A stretch of DNA of 64,000 nucleotides, from contig NZ_LMDE01000001.1 in assembly GCF_001425025.1 (NCBI RefSeq), positions 106,751 through 170,750 on the forward strand, in the 5' to 3' direction. Origin of the DNA: Nocardioides sp. Root122 (GTDB lineage: Bacteria; Actinomycetota; Actinomycetes; Propionibacteriales; Nocardioidaceae). The translations under genes and the position numbers were made by a program. Each line of letters starts with the position of its first letter. Positions within the stretch are counted from its first letter, which is position 1. The notes under the pieces are model-generated. The model was not told where the DNA came from. It did not search any database and saw nothing but the letters and a program-made list of their open reading frames with translations. Positions 1 to 8,452 of the stretch are shown piece after piece.

Positions 1-426
1 GTGCCGGGCAGCGACCTGGACCGCGACCTGCGCTCCCTCACCGTCCGGCTCGACCACGAGCTGGGCCAGCGCATCCTCGTCCGGACTGACGAGCGCGACC
101 TGCACCGTGTCGGCGCACGTGCTGGACGTGGTGGCCCACCCCTGCTCGAGCGCCACCCGCAGCTCGGAGCGGGCAGCCGCGCGCACCCCGACGGCGTACG
201 ACGTCTCGCGGCGCGCGACGGTCCGGTCGAGCAGCCCGTCGCTGCCGAACGACGGCCCGGCCACCGTCGCCGACGTGGGTGCGACCCACGGGTCCGACCA
301 GACGGCGACCGCCGCGTCGAGGTCGTCGGCGTCGGACACGGGCTCGGCGTCGCCGCTGCAGGCGGCGAGCACCGGGACCAGCAGGGTCAGGACGAGGGCG
401 TGACCGCGAACCACGGCTCGTCCCAT
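1..426 (-). CDS. Putative lipoprotein, 3' part cut by window edge
   Basis: The reading frame runs off the left edge, so the C-terminus is missing. The N-terminus is a short basic stretch (MGRAVVRGHA), a hydrophobic core and the lipobox LAAC followed by SGD. This is what a type II signal peptide looks like, so the protein should be lipid-anchored outside the membrane. The visible mature part (about 120 residues) is Ala/Val/Asp-rich, with one further cysteine and no domain I recognise. The ATG at 426 overlaps the 3' end of the upstream cysteine-peptidase-like gene by about 40 bp; a GTG at 414 is an alternative start. Neither has a strong Shine-Dalgarno. It is probably the last visible gene of a secretion-related operon beginning at 2145. 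Confidence 0.6.
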   Translation of the reverse strand, partial: MGRAVVRGHALVLTLLVPVLAACSGDAEPVSDADDLDAAVAVWSDPWVAPTSATVAGPSFGSDGLLDRTVARRETSYAVGVRAAARSELRVALEQGWATTSSTCADTVQVALVSPDEDALAQLVVEPDGEGAQVAVQVAARH

Positions 427-1877
427 CCCGAGACACCGAGGTGCCCGCTGGTGAAGTCGTCGCGGGAGATGGTCTGCTCCTGTCCGGAGGCGGGGTCGTA
501 GATCGTCAGGGAGCCGGCATCGCTCCCGGTCACGAGGACGACGTGGCCCGGGCGCGTGGTGTCGCCAACGTACAGCGGCACGTTGTGGCCGTTCTCGACC
601 GACGCCGCGATGGTGTCGTAGGTGTCGCCGCGGTCGCCCGGCGCGACGGTCTGCACCTCGTAGTCCTGGCCGGGGGTGCCGCTGCCGCCCTCGCTCGACA
701 TCTCCGCCGCGACCGCCCAGGGCTGGGTGCCGGCAGCCTCGGGCCAGGGGAGCTGGAGGTCGCCGTCGCGGTCGTGCAGCGCGTTGGTGCGGTCGTGCAT
801 CGCCAGCGACTCGTCGGCGAAACGCTGCTCCGGGGTGCGCGGGTCGGTCTGACCGGTCGCGGGGTCGTAGCCGGTCTCCATCCACAACGCGTAGGCCGGG
901 TCGTTGAGCATCCGCGACATCACCAGGCTCGACGATCCGCAGGTCGTCTGGTCGGGCTGGGAGTAGCTGCCGTCGGTCGGGGGGTCGAGGTCGTCGAGCT
1001 GGGCGGGGCTCAGGCTGTGCAGCTTGGCGACGTAGTTGGCGAGGGCGGCGCCGGTCAGTCCGGAGGCCACGCCGGCCATGATCCAGGCGCGCTCGTCGTC
1101 GTTCCTCGCGGCGGCCAGCGCGTCGCGCACGGCCTGCTGCTCGGCCGGGCTGAGGGCGTCGAAGGCTGCGTCGTAGTGCTCGAGCTGGTAGCCGGAGAGG
1201 GGTCCGTCCTCGTCCTGCCAGCCGTTGACGGCCGAGACGGGGCTGACGCCCTGCGGCAGCTCGTCGGGCAGGTCGATCTCGTCCATCGCCGCGACGATCG
1301 CGGCCTGGGCGACCGCGACCGCGTCGGCGGCGTCCTGGTAGGCGGCGATCGCCTCGGTGATCGCGTGGACGACTCCCTGCACGACGCCGCGGAGGAAGTC
1401 GACGAGCTCCCACGGCCACAGGTCGCCCCACGACAGCTCGAGGTTGTCGCGGAGCATGTCGTCGGCCTGCTGGTGACGGGTGCGCGCCTCCGTCATCTCG
1501 GTCGCGAGCCGGTCGAGGACCGTCGCCACCTCACGTGCGGCGGGCGGCACCGTCGCGGTGCGGGTGCGGAGCCGGCCCATCGAGGAGCGGAAGGCATCGC
1601 CCGAGGTGCCGTCCCACGCGGTCGGGTCGATCTTGCTGCGCGTCGTGGCGAGGTCGTCGCAGCCGGCGTCGACGGAGGTGGCGATGCGACGCCAGGCCGA
1701 GGCGGCCTCGCGGACGTCCTCCGGGTCGGGGGCGGGCGGCTGCGTCGCGATCTCGACGGCCCGGGCGACGGCGTCGACGATCGTCTGCGCGGCGTCCCAG
1801 GGTGGCCAGAGATCGATGTCCTCGACGACCGAGAGGACGTCCCTCAGCCGGGCGACGGTGTCATCGAGCAAGCCCAT
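387..1877 (-). CDS. WXG100/ESX-linked protein with C-terminal papain/C39-like cysteine peptidase domain
   Basis: The product has 496 residues. The N-terminal half is helical and Ala-rich, with a WDGTSGDAF segment like that of WXG100/LXG-type secretion domains. Around residue 313 sits QTTCGSSS, a cysteine in the context of C39/papain-like active sites. GHVVLVTG (His about 445) and YDPASG (Asp about 460) follow and could complete a Cys-His-Asp triad. The ATG at 1877 is preceded by AGGTGA and lies 17 bp inside the upstream WXG100-like gene, which suggests translational coupling. Known two-gene pairs of this kind encode a small helper and a large secreted toxin or enzyme, but no immunity gene is obvious here. 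The domain assignment rests on motifs only. Confidence 0.6.
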   Translation of the reverse strand: MGLLDDTVARLRDVLSVVEDIDLWPPWDAAQTIVDAVARAVEIATQPPAPDPEDVREAASAWRRIATSVDAGCDDLATTRSKIDPTAWDGTSGDAFRSSMGRLRTRTATVPPAAREVATVLDRLATEMTEARTRHQQADDMLRDNLELSWGDLWPWELVDFLRGVVQGVVHAITEAIAAYQDAADAVAVAQAAIVAAMDEIDLPDELPQGVSPVSAVNGWQDEDGPLSGYQLEHYDAAFDALSPAEQQAVRDALAAARNDDERAWIMAGVASGLTGAALANYVAKLHSLSPAQLDDLDPPTDGSYSQPDQTTCGSSSLVMSRMLNDPAYALWMETGYDPATGQTDPRTPEQRFADESLAMHDRTNALHDRDGDLQLPWPEAAGTQPWAVAAEMSSEGGSGTPGQDYEVQTVAPGDRGDTYDTIAASVENGHNVPLYVGDTTRPGHVVLVTGSDAGSLTIYDPASGQEQTISRDDFTSGHLGVSGWDEPWFAVTPSS

Positions 1878-2145
1878 GGAACTCACCTGCCGAGCTGCCG
1901 TCGGTGGCCAGGAAGTCGCTGATGCAGTCCTCGACGTTGCCGTGGTGCTCGTCGAGCACGCCGAGCACGACACGGAGGACGCCGCGCATGTCCTCGGCGG
2001 CGTCGGTGAGCGTGGTCGCGAGGTCGGCCATGTCGTGCCCCGCGGCGTCGCTCACCTGCCCCTGCGCCGAGCGCAGCTCGGCAGCCGCGTTGTCGGCGTT
2101 CGCCCAGCCGCCGCGCACGGCGTCGGGCCTCATCACGATGCTCAT
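1861..2145 (-). CDS. WXG100-like small secretion partner
   Basis: This 94-residue, mostly helical protein (RGGWANADNAAAEL near the N-terminus) has the size and heptad-like Ala/Leu pattern of ESAT-6/WXG100 family proteins. The Trp lies early rather than in a central WxG turn, so the match is to the general fold and not the exact signature. A strong GAGGAGG lies just upstream of the ATG at 2145. The gene overlaps the larger cysteine-peptidase-like gene, the usual order for a type VII secretion partner and its effector. No EccC or other type VII machinery is present in this window. Confidence 0.6.
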   Translation of the reverse strand: MSIVMRPDAVRGGWANADNAAAELRSAQGQVSDAAGHDMADLATTLTDAAEDMRGVLRVVLGVLDEHHGNVEDCISDFLATDGSSAGEFHGLAR

Positions 2146-2344
2146 CGGTCCTCCTCGTCCTCGGAGATCGTCTTCCCGTCGCGCCTCGCGCCGAAACTCC
2201 TGACCGGACGCCTGTGCACGGCGGATGCGTCATCCAGATCCGGCGCGATCGGTGCGGGTCCGGATGACGGATCGGCGCCGGAGCCCCCACCGGAGGGGGT
2301 GGGCGGGCGTTGCGACCCCGACGGGGTCGGCGTACGAAGGACGG

Positions 2345-2476
2345 ATGACCACGACACCGATGGAGCCCGAGTCCGACCCGCAGATCGTCCCGTCCGGCGA
2401 GCCCGGACTGGACCCGATCGACCCCGGCGAGGTCCCGGACGCGCCGATCCCCGAGGCGGACCCCGAGCGGCAGTAG
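2345..2476 (+). CDS. Small acidic proline-rich protein, 43 residues
   Basis: A short frame begins at an ATG preceded by GAAGGACGG and ends at 2476. The product is rich in Pro, Glu and Asp (repeated PDPIDPGEVP-like composition), has no hydrophobic segment and is probably disordered. It is divergent from the WXG100-like operon and lies about 100 bp ahead of the DoxX-like gene. I do not recognise a family. The good ribosome-binding site and non-random composition are the only support, so it could be spurious. Confidence 0.4.
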   Translation: MTTTPMEPESDPQIVPSGEPGLDPIDPGEVPDAPIPEADPERQ

Positions 2477-2508
2477 CCCACCCCTGCGGGTAGGCAGAGA
2501 GGCACGTG

Positions 2509-2522
2509 AGGACTTAGGTCCC
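2509..2522. promoter_or_regulatory. DevR/DosR-like box upstream of the DoxX-like gene
   Basis: AGGACTTAGGTCCC matches 12 of 14 positions of the core DevR consensus GGGACTWWAGTCCC known from mycobacteria. It ends 58 bp before the start codon at 2581, a typical activator position. Similar sites precede the CBS gene and the PPOX gene in this window. Confidence 0.45.
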
Positions 2523-2580
2523 CCTCAGTCCGGACCTTTCGCCGCTCATGAGGGGCGGGTCCGTCGCCGAAGGTGAGGAC

Positions 2581-3579
2581 ATGACTCTCCCGCTCGCCGT
2601 GCTCGGCCCTGCTCTTCCCGCCCACGAACGCTGGTTCGTCGAGTCGCAGCAGGCGGGTGACTGGTCCTTCTTCCTCTCGCCGCTTCCCCTGGTGCTGACC
2701 GCCGCGGTCGTCGCCGTGACGGTCGTGTGGCGTCTCGTCGCGCTGCGGGTCCACAAGCCGGAGCTGCCGTTCCTGGCGCCGCTGGGCCGCCTCGTGCCGT
2801 GGATCCCCCGACTGCTGGGCATCCACCTCGGCGTCGCGCTGCTCGCGCTCGCGGCGACGGGTGCCTTCATCACGCCCTCCAACGACCACCTCCACGGCAT
2901 CGGCGGCGGCTCGCTCCTCCTCGTCGAGGCGGGCCTGGGCATCTGGCTGGTGACCGGCATCAACCTGCGTCCCGCCGCCGCGCTCGTCCTCAGTCTCGGG
3001 CCGGCGCTCGCCCTGGTCGCCGGTCCCACGGCGCTCGGTGAGTGCGCGAACCTCGCGGCCGTCGCTGCCTTCCTCGTCGTCGTACCTCCCGGGGCGGACG
3101 CCAACGGTGCCGCGCACCCGTCCCGTGCGCAGCTGCGCTGGGCGCTGCTGTGGCTGCGGCTCGGCGTCGGCGTGGCGCTGATCGTGCTGGCGTTCTCCGA
3201 GAAGCTGACGAACCCCGCGATGGCCATCGACACCCTCGAGCACTTCCCGGCCCTCGACGTGTTCTCCCTCGTCGGCATCCACGTGTCGCCGGAGACGTTC
3301 GTGGCGATCGCCGGCGCCACCGAGCTGCTCTTCGGCCTGCTGGTGATCTCCGGCGCGTTCCCGCAGGTCGCGGTGCTCGTCGCGATGGTGCCGTTCAACG
3401 CCACCCTGCTGCTCTTCGGCCAGACCGAGATGGTCGGCCACCTCCCGGTGTACGGCGTCTTCCTCGCGCTGCTGGCCTACGGCTCGTCGGCGACCACGGC
3501 GGGCGACGTGCGCTGGCTGCCGAGCCTCCGCCGTCGCGAGGTGGCCGTGCCTGCGGCGGCCCCGGTGCACGCCGCCTAG
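2581..3579 (+). CDS. DoxX-like integral membrane protein
   Basis: The 332-residue product has at least eight hydrophobic segments (for example WALLWLRLGVGVALIVLAF and LLFGLLVISGAF), with short loops and a hydrophilic C-terminus. The layout, with the FSEKLTNP segment after a membrane helix, resembles the DoxX/DoxD-like quinol-oxidase-associated membrane proteins, but catalytic function is unknown for most of that family. The chosen ATG at 2581 has GAAGGTGAGG upstream; an in-frame ATG at 2548 lacks one. The DevR-like box upstream would fit induction under low oxygen. It converges on the lysin gene at 3576, and the two stop codons interlock within CTAG. Confidence 0.65.
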   Translation: MTLPLAVLGPALPAHERWFVESQQAGDWSFFLSPLPLVLTAAVVAVTVVWRLVALRVHKPELPFLAPLGRLVPWIPRLLGIHLGVALLALAATGAFITPSNDHLHGIGGGSLLLVEAGLGIWLVTGINLRPAAALVLSLGPALALVAGPTALGECANLAAVAAFLVVVPPGADANGAAHPSRAQLRWALLWLRLGVGVALIVLAFSEKLTNPAMAIDTLEHFPALDVFSLVGIHVSPETFVAIAGATELLFGLLVISGAFPQVAVLVAMVPFNATLLLFGQTEMVGHLPVYGVFLALLAYGSSATTAGDVRWLPSLRRREVAVPAAAPVHAA

Positions 3580-5717
3580 GCAGTCACCGTGACGGCGTCG
3601 GCCGGCAGGCTCGCGTCGACGAGGTAGCGGAAGAAGGCGTTCTTGCGCTGGTCGATGGACGGGACGTCGCCGATCCAGGCGTAGGGCTTCCCCACGCGGG
3701 CCGGGAAGGTCTCGGTGAAGCTGCGCCACTCCTGCTCGGTCGGCTCCCGCTTGGTCGCGTTCGCCTGCATCCACAGGATGCGGGTCGAGACGAACTCGCT
3801 GGCCAGGCCGATGCCGGGGTTGGGCAGGCTGCCCCGCACCGCCTGGAGCGTCAGGGTCCTCGCGCCGGCGGGCAGCTGGTCCCAGGCCTGCGCCTGGAAC
3901 GCGAGGTGCCGCCGGAGCTGTCCCTTCGGGATGCCGGGGGGCGCGCCCTTGGTGGTGTAGGTCCCTCCTGACGGGACGAACTCGGGACTGTCCAGGTGGC
4001 GCTGGGCGGCGCGCCAGTTGAGCAGCACCGGCTGGAGCGTCGTGGAGTACGCCCGGATGAAGGAGTGGAACGTCGGGTAGAGGGTGTGCCTGACGAGGGC
4101 GTACCTGTTGAACATCGCCCAGACCACCGCGGCGCTGTCCGCGTCGGGTCGACCGCCCGCCTCGAGGATGACCAGCTTCGCCGTCCACGCCGCGTCCTCC
4201 GCGGTGAAGGGGTAGGAGAAGGGCGTCCGGCCCGGCGCCCTGAGCACGAGAGTCCCGAACGGGCCGGCGGGCAGCGCGCCGCCGGACCCACCCCCGGTCG
4301 CGGTCGGCTGCGATGCGCGAGCCAGCAGCGGGCGGACCAGCGTGTCGCGGATCGCGATCCACTCGGACGCCAGGCTGCGCTCGCCGGGAGCGATGGGTCG
4401 ACCGCCGAGCTCGGGGTGCCGGGCGAAGAAGACGCCGTTGGTCAGGGTCTTCTCGTCGCGCTGCCCGCGCGCGATCGCCATGGCCAGGCGGAACGGCTCC
4501 AGGAAGGACGCCTCGTCCTCGAGCTCGTCCTGCAGCTCGTTGCCGTACGCCTCCTCGAGCTCGTCCGCACCGTCCTGCCCGGCCTCCCCCGCGGTCGGCC
4601 ACTCGGCCTGGTCCGACTCGACCTCCGTCTCGAGCTCGTCCTCCGAGCCCCACTCGTGCTCATCGTCCCCACCGTCCAGGACCTCGCCCGGCTGCTCGAG
4701 CTCGTCCTCCCCGGCCTCAGAGAAGGGCCACCACGACGGGCGGGGCACCGCGGGTGCGGCCCGGCACTCGCGCTCGATCATCGAGTAGACGAAGTCCCAG
4801 TCGAAGTACGGCGTCGCGCGCATCCCTCCGGGGTCCCAGCCGCCTGCCCTGTCGTGGCGGTTGAACGGCGTGAGGTCCTCGTGGCCGACGAGCCGGGCCG
4901 AGCGCCACCACGTCTCCTGGAGCGGCCAGCCGTTGCGCCGCGCGATGTCGCAGGCGAGCAGCGCGACCGCCTCGTGCTGCGCCTGGGTGAAGCGCAGCCC
5001 CGGCCGCAGCGGGGTCGCGTCGGTGACGAGCCGGTTGCCGTGGTGGAAGACGCACGGGACGCACTCGACGTGGATGTAGCAGGAGTTGGCGGTGCGCGTG
5101 CCGGGCAGCAGCTTCAGGGGGTGCTCGACGCCCGGCCAGCGGGCGCGCCACTGGGTGACGACGGCGGCCGGGAGGTCCTTCTCGAAGCGACCCTGGTCGA
5201 TCGAGCGGCGCTGGTCGCCGACGCCCACCCCGTTGGCCTGCTCGCGCTCGTTGGCCACCTGCAGCAGGTCACCGCCGCTGACGCCGCGCCAGCCGTTGAC
5301 GTAGTGGCAGCCGTGCGACTGCGAGTAGTAGCTGACCGCGAAGGCGGTGTGGTAGATCCCCTTCGACTTCGCCTTGGAGGGCAGGCCGCCACCGGTGGTG
5401 TGCACCACCAGCCCGTAGACCTTGCCGATCCACCCGACCGGGCGATCGGTCGAGTCCCACTGCCGCGCGGCCTGCACCGCGATTGCCGACTGGCCCTGGA
5501 CGGCGGTCTGCGACGGTTGCTCGTGCTCTGCCTCCACCTCCTCGACGGGATCGGCGTACGCCTCGTCGAGGAGCGCCTCGTCCTGCAGTGCAAGGTCGTC
5601 GCCGGGCGGGGAGTACTCGGGCTCCTCGGGACCGGCGAAGCCCTCGGCCTCGGCCACCAGCTCCTCCCGGAACGGCGACGGTGCGCCATTCCTCCCGATC
5701 GCGAACGTCTCGGTCAT
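3576..5717 (-). CDS. Modular cell-wall lysin: N-acetylmuramoyl-L-alanine amidase plus SleB-like domain
   Basis: The product has 713 residues and no ordinary signal peptide. After an acidic N-terminal segment carrying SPF (residues 14-16) comes an amidase_2/PGRP-like domain (about 90-320). It has HTTGG (His about 106), CYIHVE (His about 216) and GHEDLTPFNRHD (His about 278), consistent with zinc ligands. A Glu/Asp-rich linker (about 330-400) follows. The C-terminal part (about 500-690) contains EAGGRPDADSAAVVWAMFNR, which resembles SleB-type cell-wall hydrolases. GGAGGA precedes GTG-ATG; the ATG at 5717 has the better spacing. It is the last gene of the SPF-tagged minus-strand module. Family knowledge says it should cleave peptidoglycan; how it is exported is not evident. 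Confidence 0.7.
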   Translation of the reverse strand: MTETFAIGRNGAPSPFREELVAEAEGFAGPEEPEYSPPGDDLALQDEALLDEAYADPVEEVEAEHEQPSQTAVQGQSAIAVQAARQWDSTDRPVGWIGKVYGLVVHTTGGGLPSKAKSKGIYHTAFAVSYYSQSHGCHYVNGWRGVSGGDLLQVANEREQANGVGVGDQRRSIDQGRFEKDLPAAVVTQWRARWPGVEHPLKLLPGTRTANSCYIHVECVPCVFHHGNRLVTDATPLRPGLRFTQAQHEAVALLACDIARRNGWPLQETWWRSARLVGHEDLTPFNRHDRAGGWDPGGMRATPYFDWDFVYSMIERECRAAPAVPRPSWWPFSEAGEDELEQPGEVLDGGDDEHEWGSEDELETEVESDQAEWPTAGEAGQDGADELEEAYGNELQDELEDEASFLEPFRLAMAIARGQRDEKTLTNGVFFARHPELGGRPIAPGERSLASEWIAIRDTLVRPLLARASQPTATGGGSGGALPAGPFGTLVLRAPGRTPFSYPFTAEDAAWTAKLVILEAGGRPDADSAAVVWAMFNRYALVRHTLYPTFHSFIRAYSTTLQPVLLNWRAAQRHLDSPEFVPSGGTYTTKGAPPGIPKGQLRRHLAFQAQAWDQLPAGARTLTLQAVRGSLPNPGIGLASEFVSTRILWMQANATKREPTEQEWRSFTETFPARVGKPYAWIGDVPSIDQRKNAFFRYLVDASLPADAVTVTA

Positions 5718-5742
5718 CACTCCTCCATCGGCGTTCGAGGGC

Positions 5743-6591
5743 TCACTGCCCCAGCCAGCTGCGCACCAGCGCCATCACGTCCGTGTCGAGGTGGACGGCC
5801 TTGTTGCCCCGCAGCACCATCCGGCGCGCGGTGGCGTCGTACTCGAGGTGGCGGTCGACGTGCACGCCGACCAGGGAGCGGGTGCCGTCGCTGAACCTGA
5901 TCCAGACGGGCGACCCGCTCTGGCCCTTCGCGGTGTCGGCGGAGTAGACGACCGCGCCGGGGGCGCCGGCGCGGAACCGGGCCGGACCGAAGTGCGACCA
6001 CATCGAGTTCGACTGCTCGCCCTTCCTCCAGCCGACCGCCGGGTCGCAACGATGGCCGTTGCACATGTCGCCCGGGTAGCCGCACACGACGACGTCCTTC
6101 CCGGTCAGGAAGGCCGCCGTCATGGGGCGCAGGTTCGTGCCCTGGCCGAGCGTCGCGTGGCCCCAGTGGCCGAGCGCGGCACCACCGATCGCGCGCGACC
6201 TCACGGTGGAGGCGTCGGCACCGAGCGTCACGAGGGCGAGGTCGAAGCGGGTGCCCGCCGTCGGGTGGGTGATGTAGCGGCTCGACGCGGTGAAGGCCAC
6301 CGCCTCGAACCGCCCGAACGGTTGCTCGTCCACGTTGCGGGCCGGCACCACGACCAGGGAGTCCGGCCGGTTCCCCTCGGCGTCGTAGACGTTGTGCGCG
6401 GCGGTGAGGACCTGGCGCGGCCCGACCAGGAGGCCCGAGCCGCGGTACGACGTGCTCCCGCGCGTGACGTCCAGCGAGCACACCCACCGGTAGGGCACCT
6501 GCGTGGTCGGGGTGACCCGGACGCGTTCGTCGGGCCGCAGCACCTCGTGCTCCAGCAGCTGCGTCGGAGCCTCCGCGAACGGCGATCGCAT
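5743..6591 (-). CDS. Trypsin-like (S1) serine protease with SPF-type N-terminus
   Basis: The 282-residue product has a chymotrypsin-fold pattern. LTAAHNVYD carries the catalytic His (about 66), RFDLALVTL the Asp (about 116) and GQSGSPVW the Ser (about 223). It resembles glutamyl-endopeptidase/V8-like bacterial S1 enzymes in size. There is no signal peptide. The protein starts MRSPFAEAP, repeating the SPF motif of its neighbours. Start and stop are 9 bp from the upstream gene and 25 bp from the lysin gene, so co-transcription is likely. The enzyme class is clear; the substrate is unknown. Confidence 0.8.
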   Translation of the reverse strand: MRSPFAEAPTQLLEHEVLRPDERVRVTPTTQVPYRWVCSLDVTRGSTSYRGSGLLVGPRQVLTAAHNVYDAEGNRPDSLVVVPARNVDEQPFGRFEAVAFTASSRYITHPTAGTRFDLALVTLGADASTVRSRAIGGAALGHWGHATLGQGTNLRPMTAAFLTGKDVVVCGYPGDMCNGHRCDPAVGWRKGEQSNSMWSHFGPARFRAGAPGAVVYSADTAKGQSGSPVWIRFSDGTRSLVGVHVDRHLEYDATARRMVLRGNKAVHLDTDVMALVRSWLGQ

Positions 6592-6600
6592 GACGGCGGC

Positions 6601-7914
6601 CTAGCCGTGACCGTTCTGCCCCGCGAGCAGGCCCATCGGCGCCGGTGACCCGGTGGGTGCGGGAGCCCGTACGCCGTTGGGCGGCGGCGCCGCGTTGCCA
6701 CCCGACGGCGTCGGCAGCCGCAGCGGCTGGGCCGAGCCCGAGGGCCGGTCCTTGACCCGGTCGCCGGTGGCGGACTGCCACAGGTCGATGATCTTGTTCA
6801 TGTCGGTGAGCAGGGTCGCGTTGGTCCCCAGGTCGAGGTAGAGCAGCTCGACGGAGGGGCCGGACGAGAAGACGCTCAGCTCGATGGCCCGGAGCAGGGC
6901 CGACATCAGGTCGGCGAGCTCGAACAGCTCACGCGCACGGGGCGCCGGCGTCATGCCGACGCGGGCGGCGAGCTTCTGGAGCCGCTCCGCGGGACCCGGG
7001 CCCTGCGCGCTGAGGTCGACGACGATCGGCACGTTGTCCTCGAGCGTCAGGTGGAACCACGACAAGGTGCTGACGTAGGCGAACTCCTCGCGGGCGAGCA
7101 GCCCGCCGCGGCGGCGCAGCGCCATCATGTCGCGCAGGGCGTCGCACAGGGAGGCGATGTACTCGCGGTCGGTGGCGTTGGGGCCGATGCCGTTCTTCGC
7201 GTTCTCCCTGCCCAGCCAGACCTGGCGGAGCAGCTCGGTCCACTTCTCGCGGAAGCTGGTGTTCACGCCGTCGCCGACGTCCTGCTTCCACGCCCCGTCC
7301 GCGATCCCCGGGCGGAGCCACCGCGCCGGCACCGGGTGCGGCGGCTCGAGCCCGAACATGCGCCAGTAGGCATTGCGCCGGTTGACCCGTTGGTCGGGAC
7401 GGACCTCGCTGAGCACGCCCTGGATGCTGTAGAGCGGGGGCTCCCGGAAGAACAGCTCCTCCGTGGTCCGCACCCACCGGTGGGCCGCGGTGCTGATCGG
7501 GTTCAGGGTCTCGCCGACGCTGAGCCGACGGACCACCTCGGCCAGCACCTCGAACGCTCCGGTCGACTCGATCAGGAAGGCGTAGACGAGGTGGTCGGCG
7601 ACGAGCCCGGGGTCGATGAGGGGCGGCGTCGGCGGTCCGATGGGTGCACCGGTGAAGGAGTCCGGCGCCGCCGGGTTGATCCCCGACGGAGCGGGGAAGG
7701 GCACTCCGGTCGCGGACGGCAGCGGGAGGTCGATCGCACCGATGATCGCCGGTTCGCCGAGGAACGGCGTGCCGGCGGGCGTCGTCGAGTTGCCGACGTC
7801 CGGGACGAGGGCGCCGCCCGTCCAGGCCTCGTCGAGCCAGCGGCTCAGCTGGAGCGGGTGGATGTCGAACACCTGGGCCGGCGGGGTCATCCGGCGGGCG
7901 AGGCTGCGGAACAT
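6601..7914 (-). CDS. Conserved-looking hypothetical protein of SPF module, 437 residues
   Basis: I do not recognise the family. The ATG at 7914 with GGAGAAG upstream gives 437 residues; longer in-frame extensions have Arg/Ser-rich shadow composition and were dropped. The central region (about 100-380) is a soluble, helical, Trp- and Arg-rich domain (RRNAYWRMFGLEPP, SLCDALRDMMALRRRGG, YVSTLSWFHLTLED). The C-terminal 70 residues are Pro/Gly/Ala-rich and probably disordered. No membrane segment or signal peptide is seen. It sits between a trypsin-like protease and a 164-residue hypothetical protein on the same strand with short gaps, so it likely belongs to the same secreted or packaged-protein module. 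Confidence 0.55.
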   Translation of the reverse strand: MFRSLARRMTPPAQVFDIHPLQLSRWLDEAWTGGALVPDVGNSTTPAGTPFLGEPAIIGAIDLPLPSATGVPFPAPSGINPAAPDSFTGAPIGPPTPPLIDPGLVADHLVYAFLIESTGAFEVLAEVVRRLSVGETLNPISTAAHRWVRTTEELFFREPPLYSIQGVLSEVRPDQRVNRRNAYWRMFGLEPPHPVPARWLRPGIADGAWKQDVGDGVNTSFREKWTELLRQVWLGRENAKNGIGPNATDREYIASLCDALRDMMALRRRGGLLAREEFAYVSTLSWFHLTLEDNVPIVVDLSAQGPGPAERLQKLAARVGMTPAPRARELFELADLMSALLRAIELSVFSSGPSVELLYLDLGTNATLLTDMNKIIDLWQSATGDRVKDRPSGSAQPLRLPTPSGGNAAPPPNGVRAPAPTGSPAPMGLLAGQNGHG

Positions 7915-7936
7915 GGGCTTCTCCGATCCTTGTCTC

Positions 7937-8431
7937 TCACACGACCGGGAGCCGCGGTCCGAGGGCGAGCGGGTAGTGGTCCTCACCGCGGCGGAACTCG
8001 AGGCGCGTGATGACCTGGTCGTTGGTGACGGTGGTGAGCTGGAAGTCGGTGGTGGCGATCGCGCCCGACCTGCTGACCTGGGGGTTGTAGGTCCCCAGCG
8101 GGACGACCTCCGCAGGCTCTCCGCGCTGGGTGAAGACGGCGACCTCCTCGACGTCCTCGGGCACCGGTCCGAGGACGAGGACCGCCTTCGGCGCGGATCC
8201 ACCGGTGCCTCTCTTGCGCCCGGCCGGGACGACCTTCACGTCCTCACCGTCGCGAGGCACGCGCCCCATCAGCTGGCGAAGCACGAGGTAGTCGAGGTTG
8301 CTGCCCGCGGCGGCGGCCGGCGGCTCGGTGCTGAGCGCGACCGGGCGGGGGTTGTTGAGCGCGTCCGCGATCCTCTTCAGCTCGGCCAGCAGGTCGGTCC
8401 AGTCCGGCTGGTGGTTCTGCTGTTGCGCCAT
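7937..8431 (-). CDS. Hypothetical protein of SPF module, 164 residues
   Basis: The ATG at 8431 has GAAGGAG upstream. The protein starts with a Gln-rich segment (MAQQQNHQPDWTDLLAELKR), then a linker, then a beta-rich C-terminal domain (about 75-164; VLVLGPVPEDVEEVAVFTQR, ITRLEFRRGEDHYPL). No signal peptide, membrane segment or known motif is visible. It lies 22 bp upstream of the 437-residue hypothetical gene and 21 bp downstream of the HETTH peptidase gene. Tight spacing in the seven-gene run supports a shared function that cannot be named from sequence. Confidence 0.5.
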   Translation of the reverse strand: MAQQQNHQPDWTDLLAELKRIADALNNPRPVALSTEPPAAAAGSNLDYLVLRQLMGRVPRDGEDVKVVPAGRKRGTGGSAPKAVLVLGPVPEDVEEVAVFTQRGEPAEVVPLGTYNPQVSRSGAIATTDFQLTTVTNDQVITRLEFRRGEDHYPLALGPRLPVV

Positions 8432-8452
8432 CGGTGTTCTCCTTCGGTGTGC

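Noticed and set aside
279..1922. Long plus-strand frame over the cysteine-peptidase gene
   Set aside because: It is antisense to a protein with clear motifs, rich in Arg/Gly/Val from GC codon bias, and has no ribosome-binding site.
2230..4653. 807-codon minus-strand frame
   Set aside because: It crosses the DoxX-like and lysin genes. It is low in hydrophobic pattern and very rich in Arg/Gly/Glu, and it lacks domain features.
3996..6648. Long plus-strand frames antisense to the lysin and protease genes
   Set aside because: The opposite strand encodes clear amidase and trypsin-like motifs, and these frames have no motif or ribosome-binding site.
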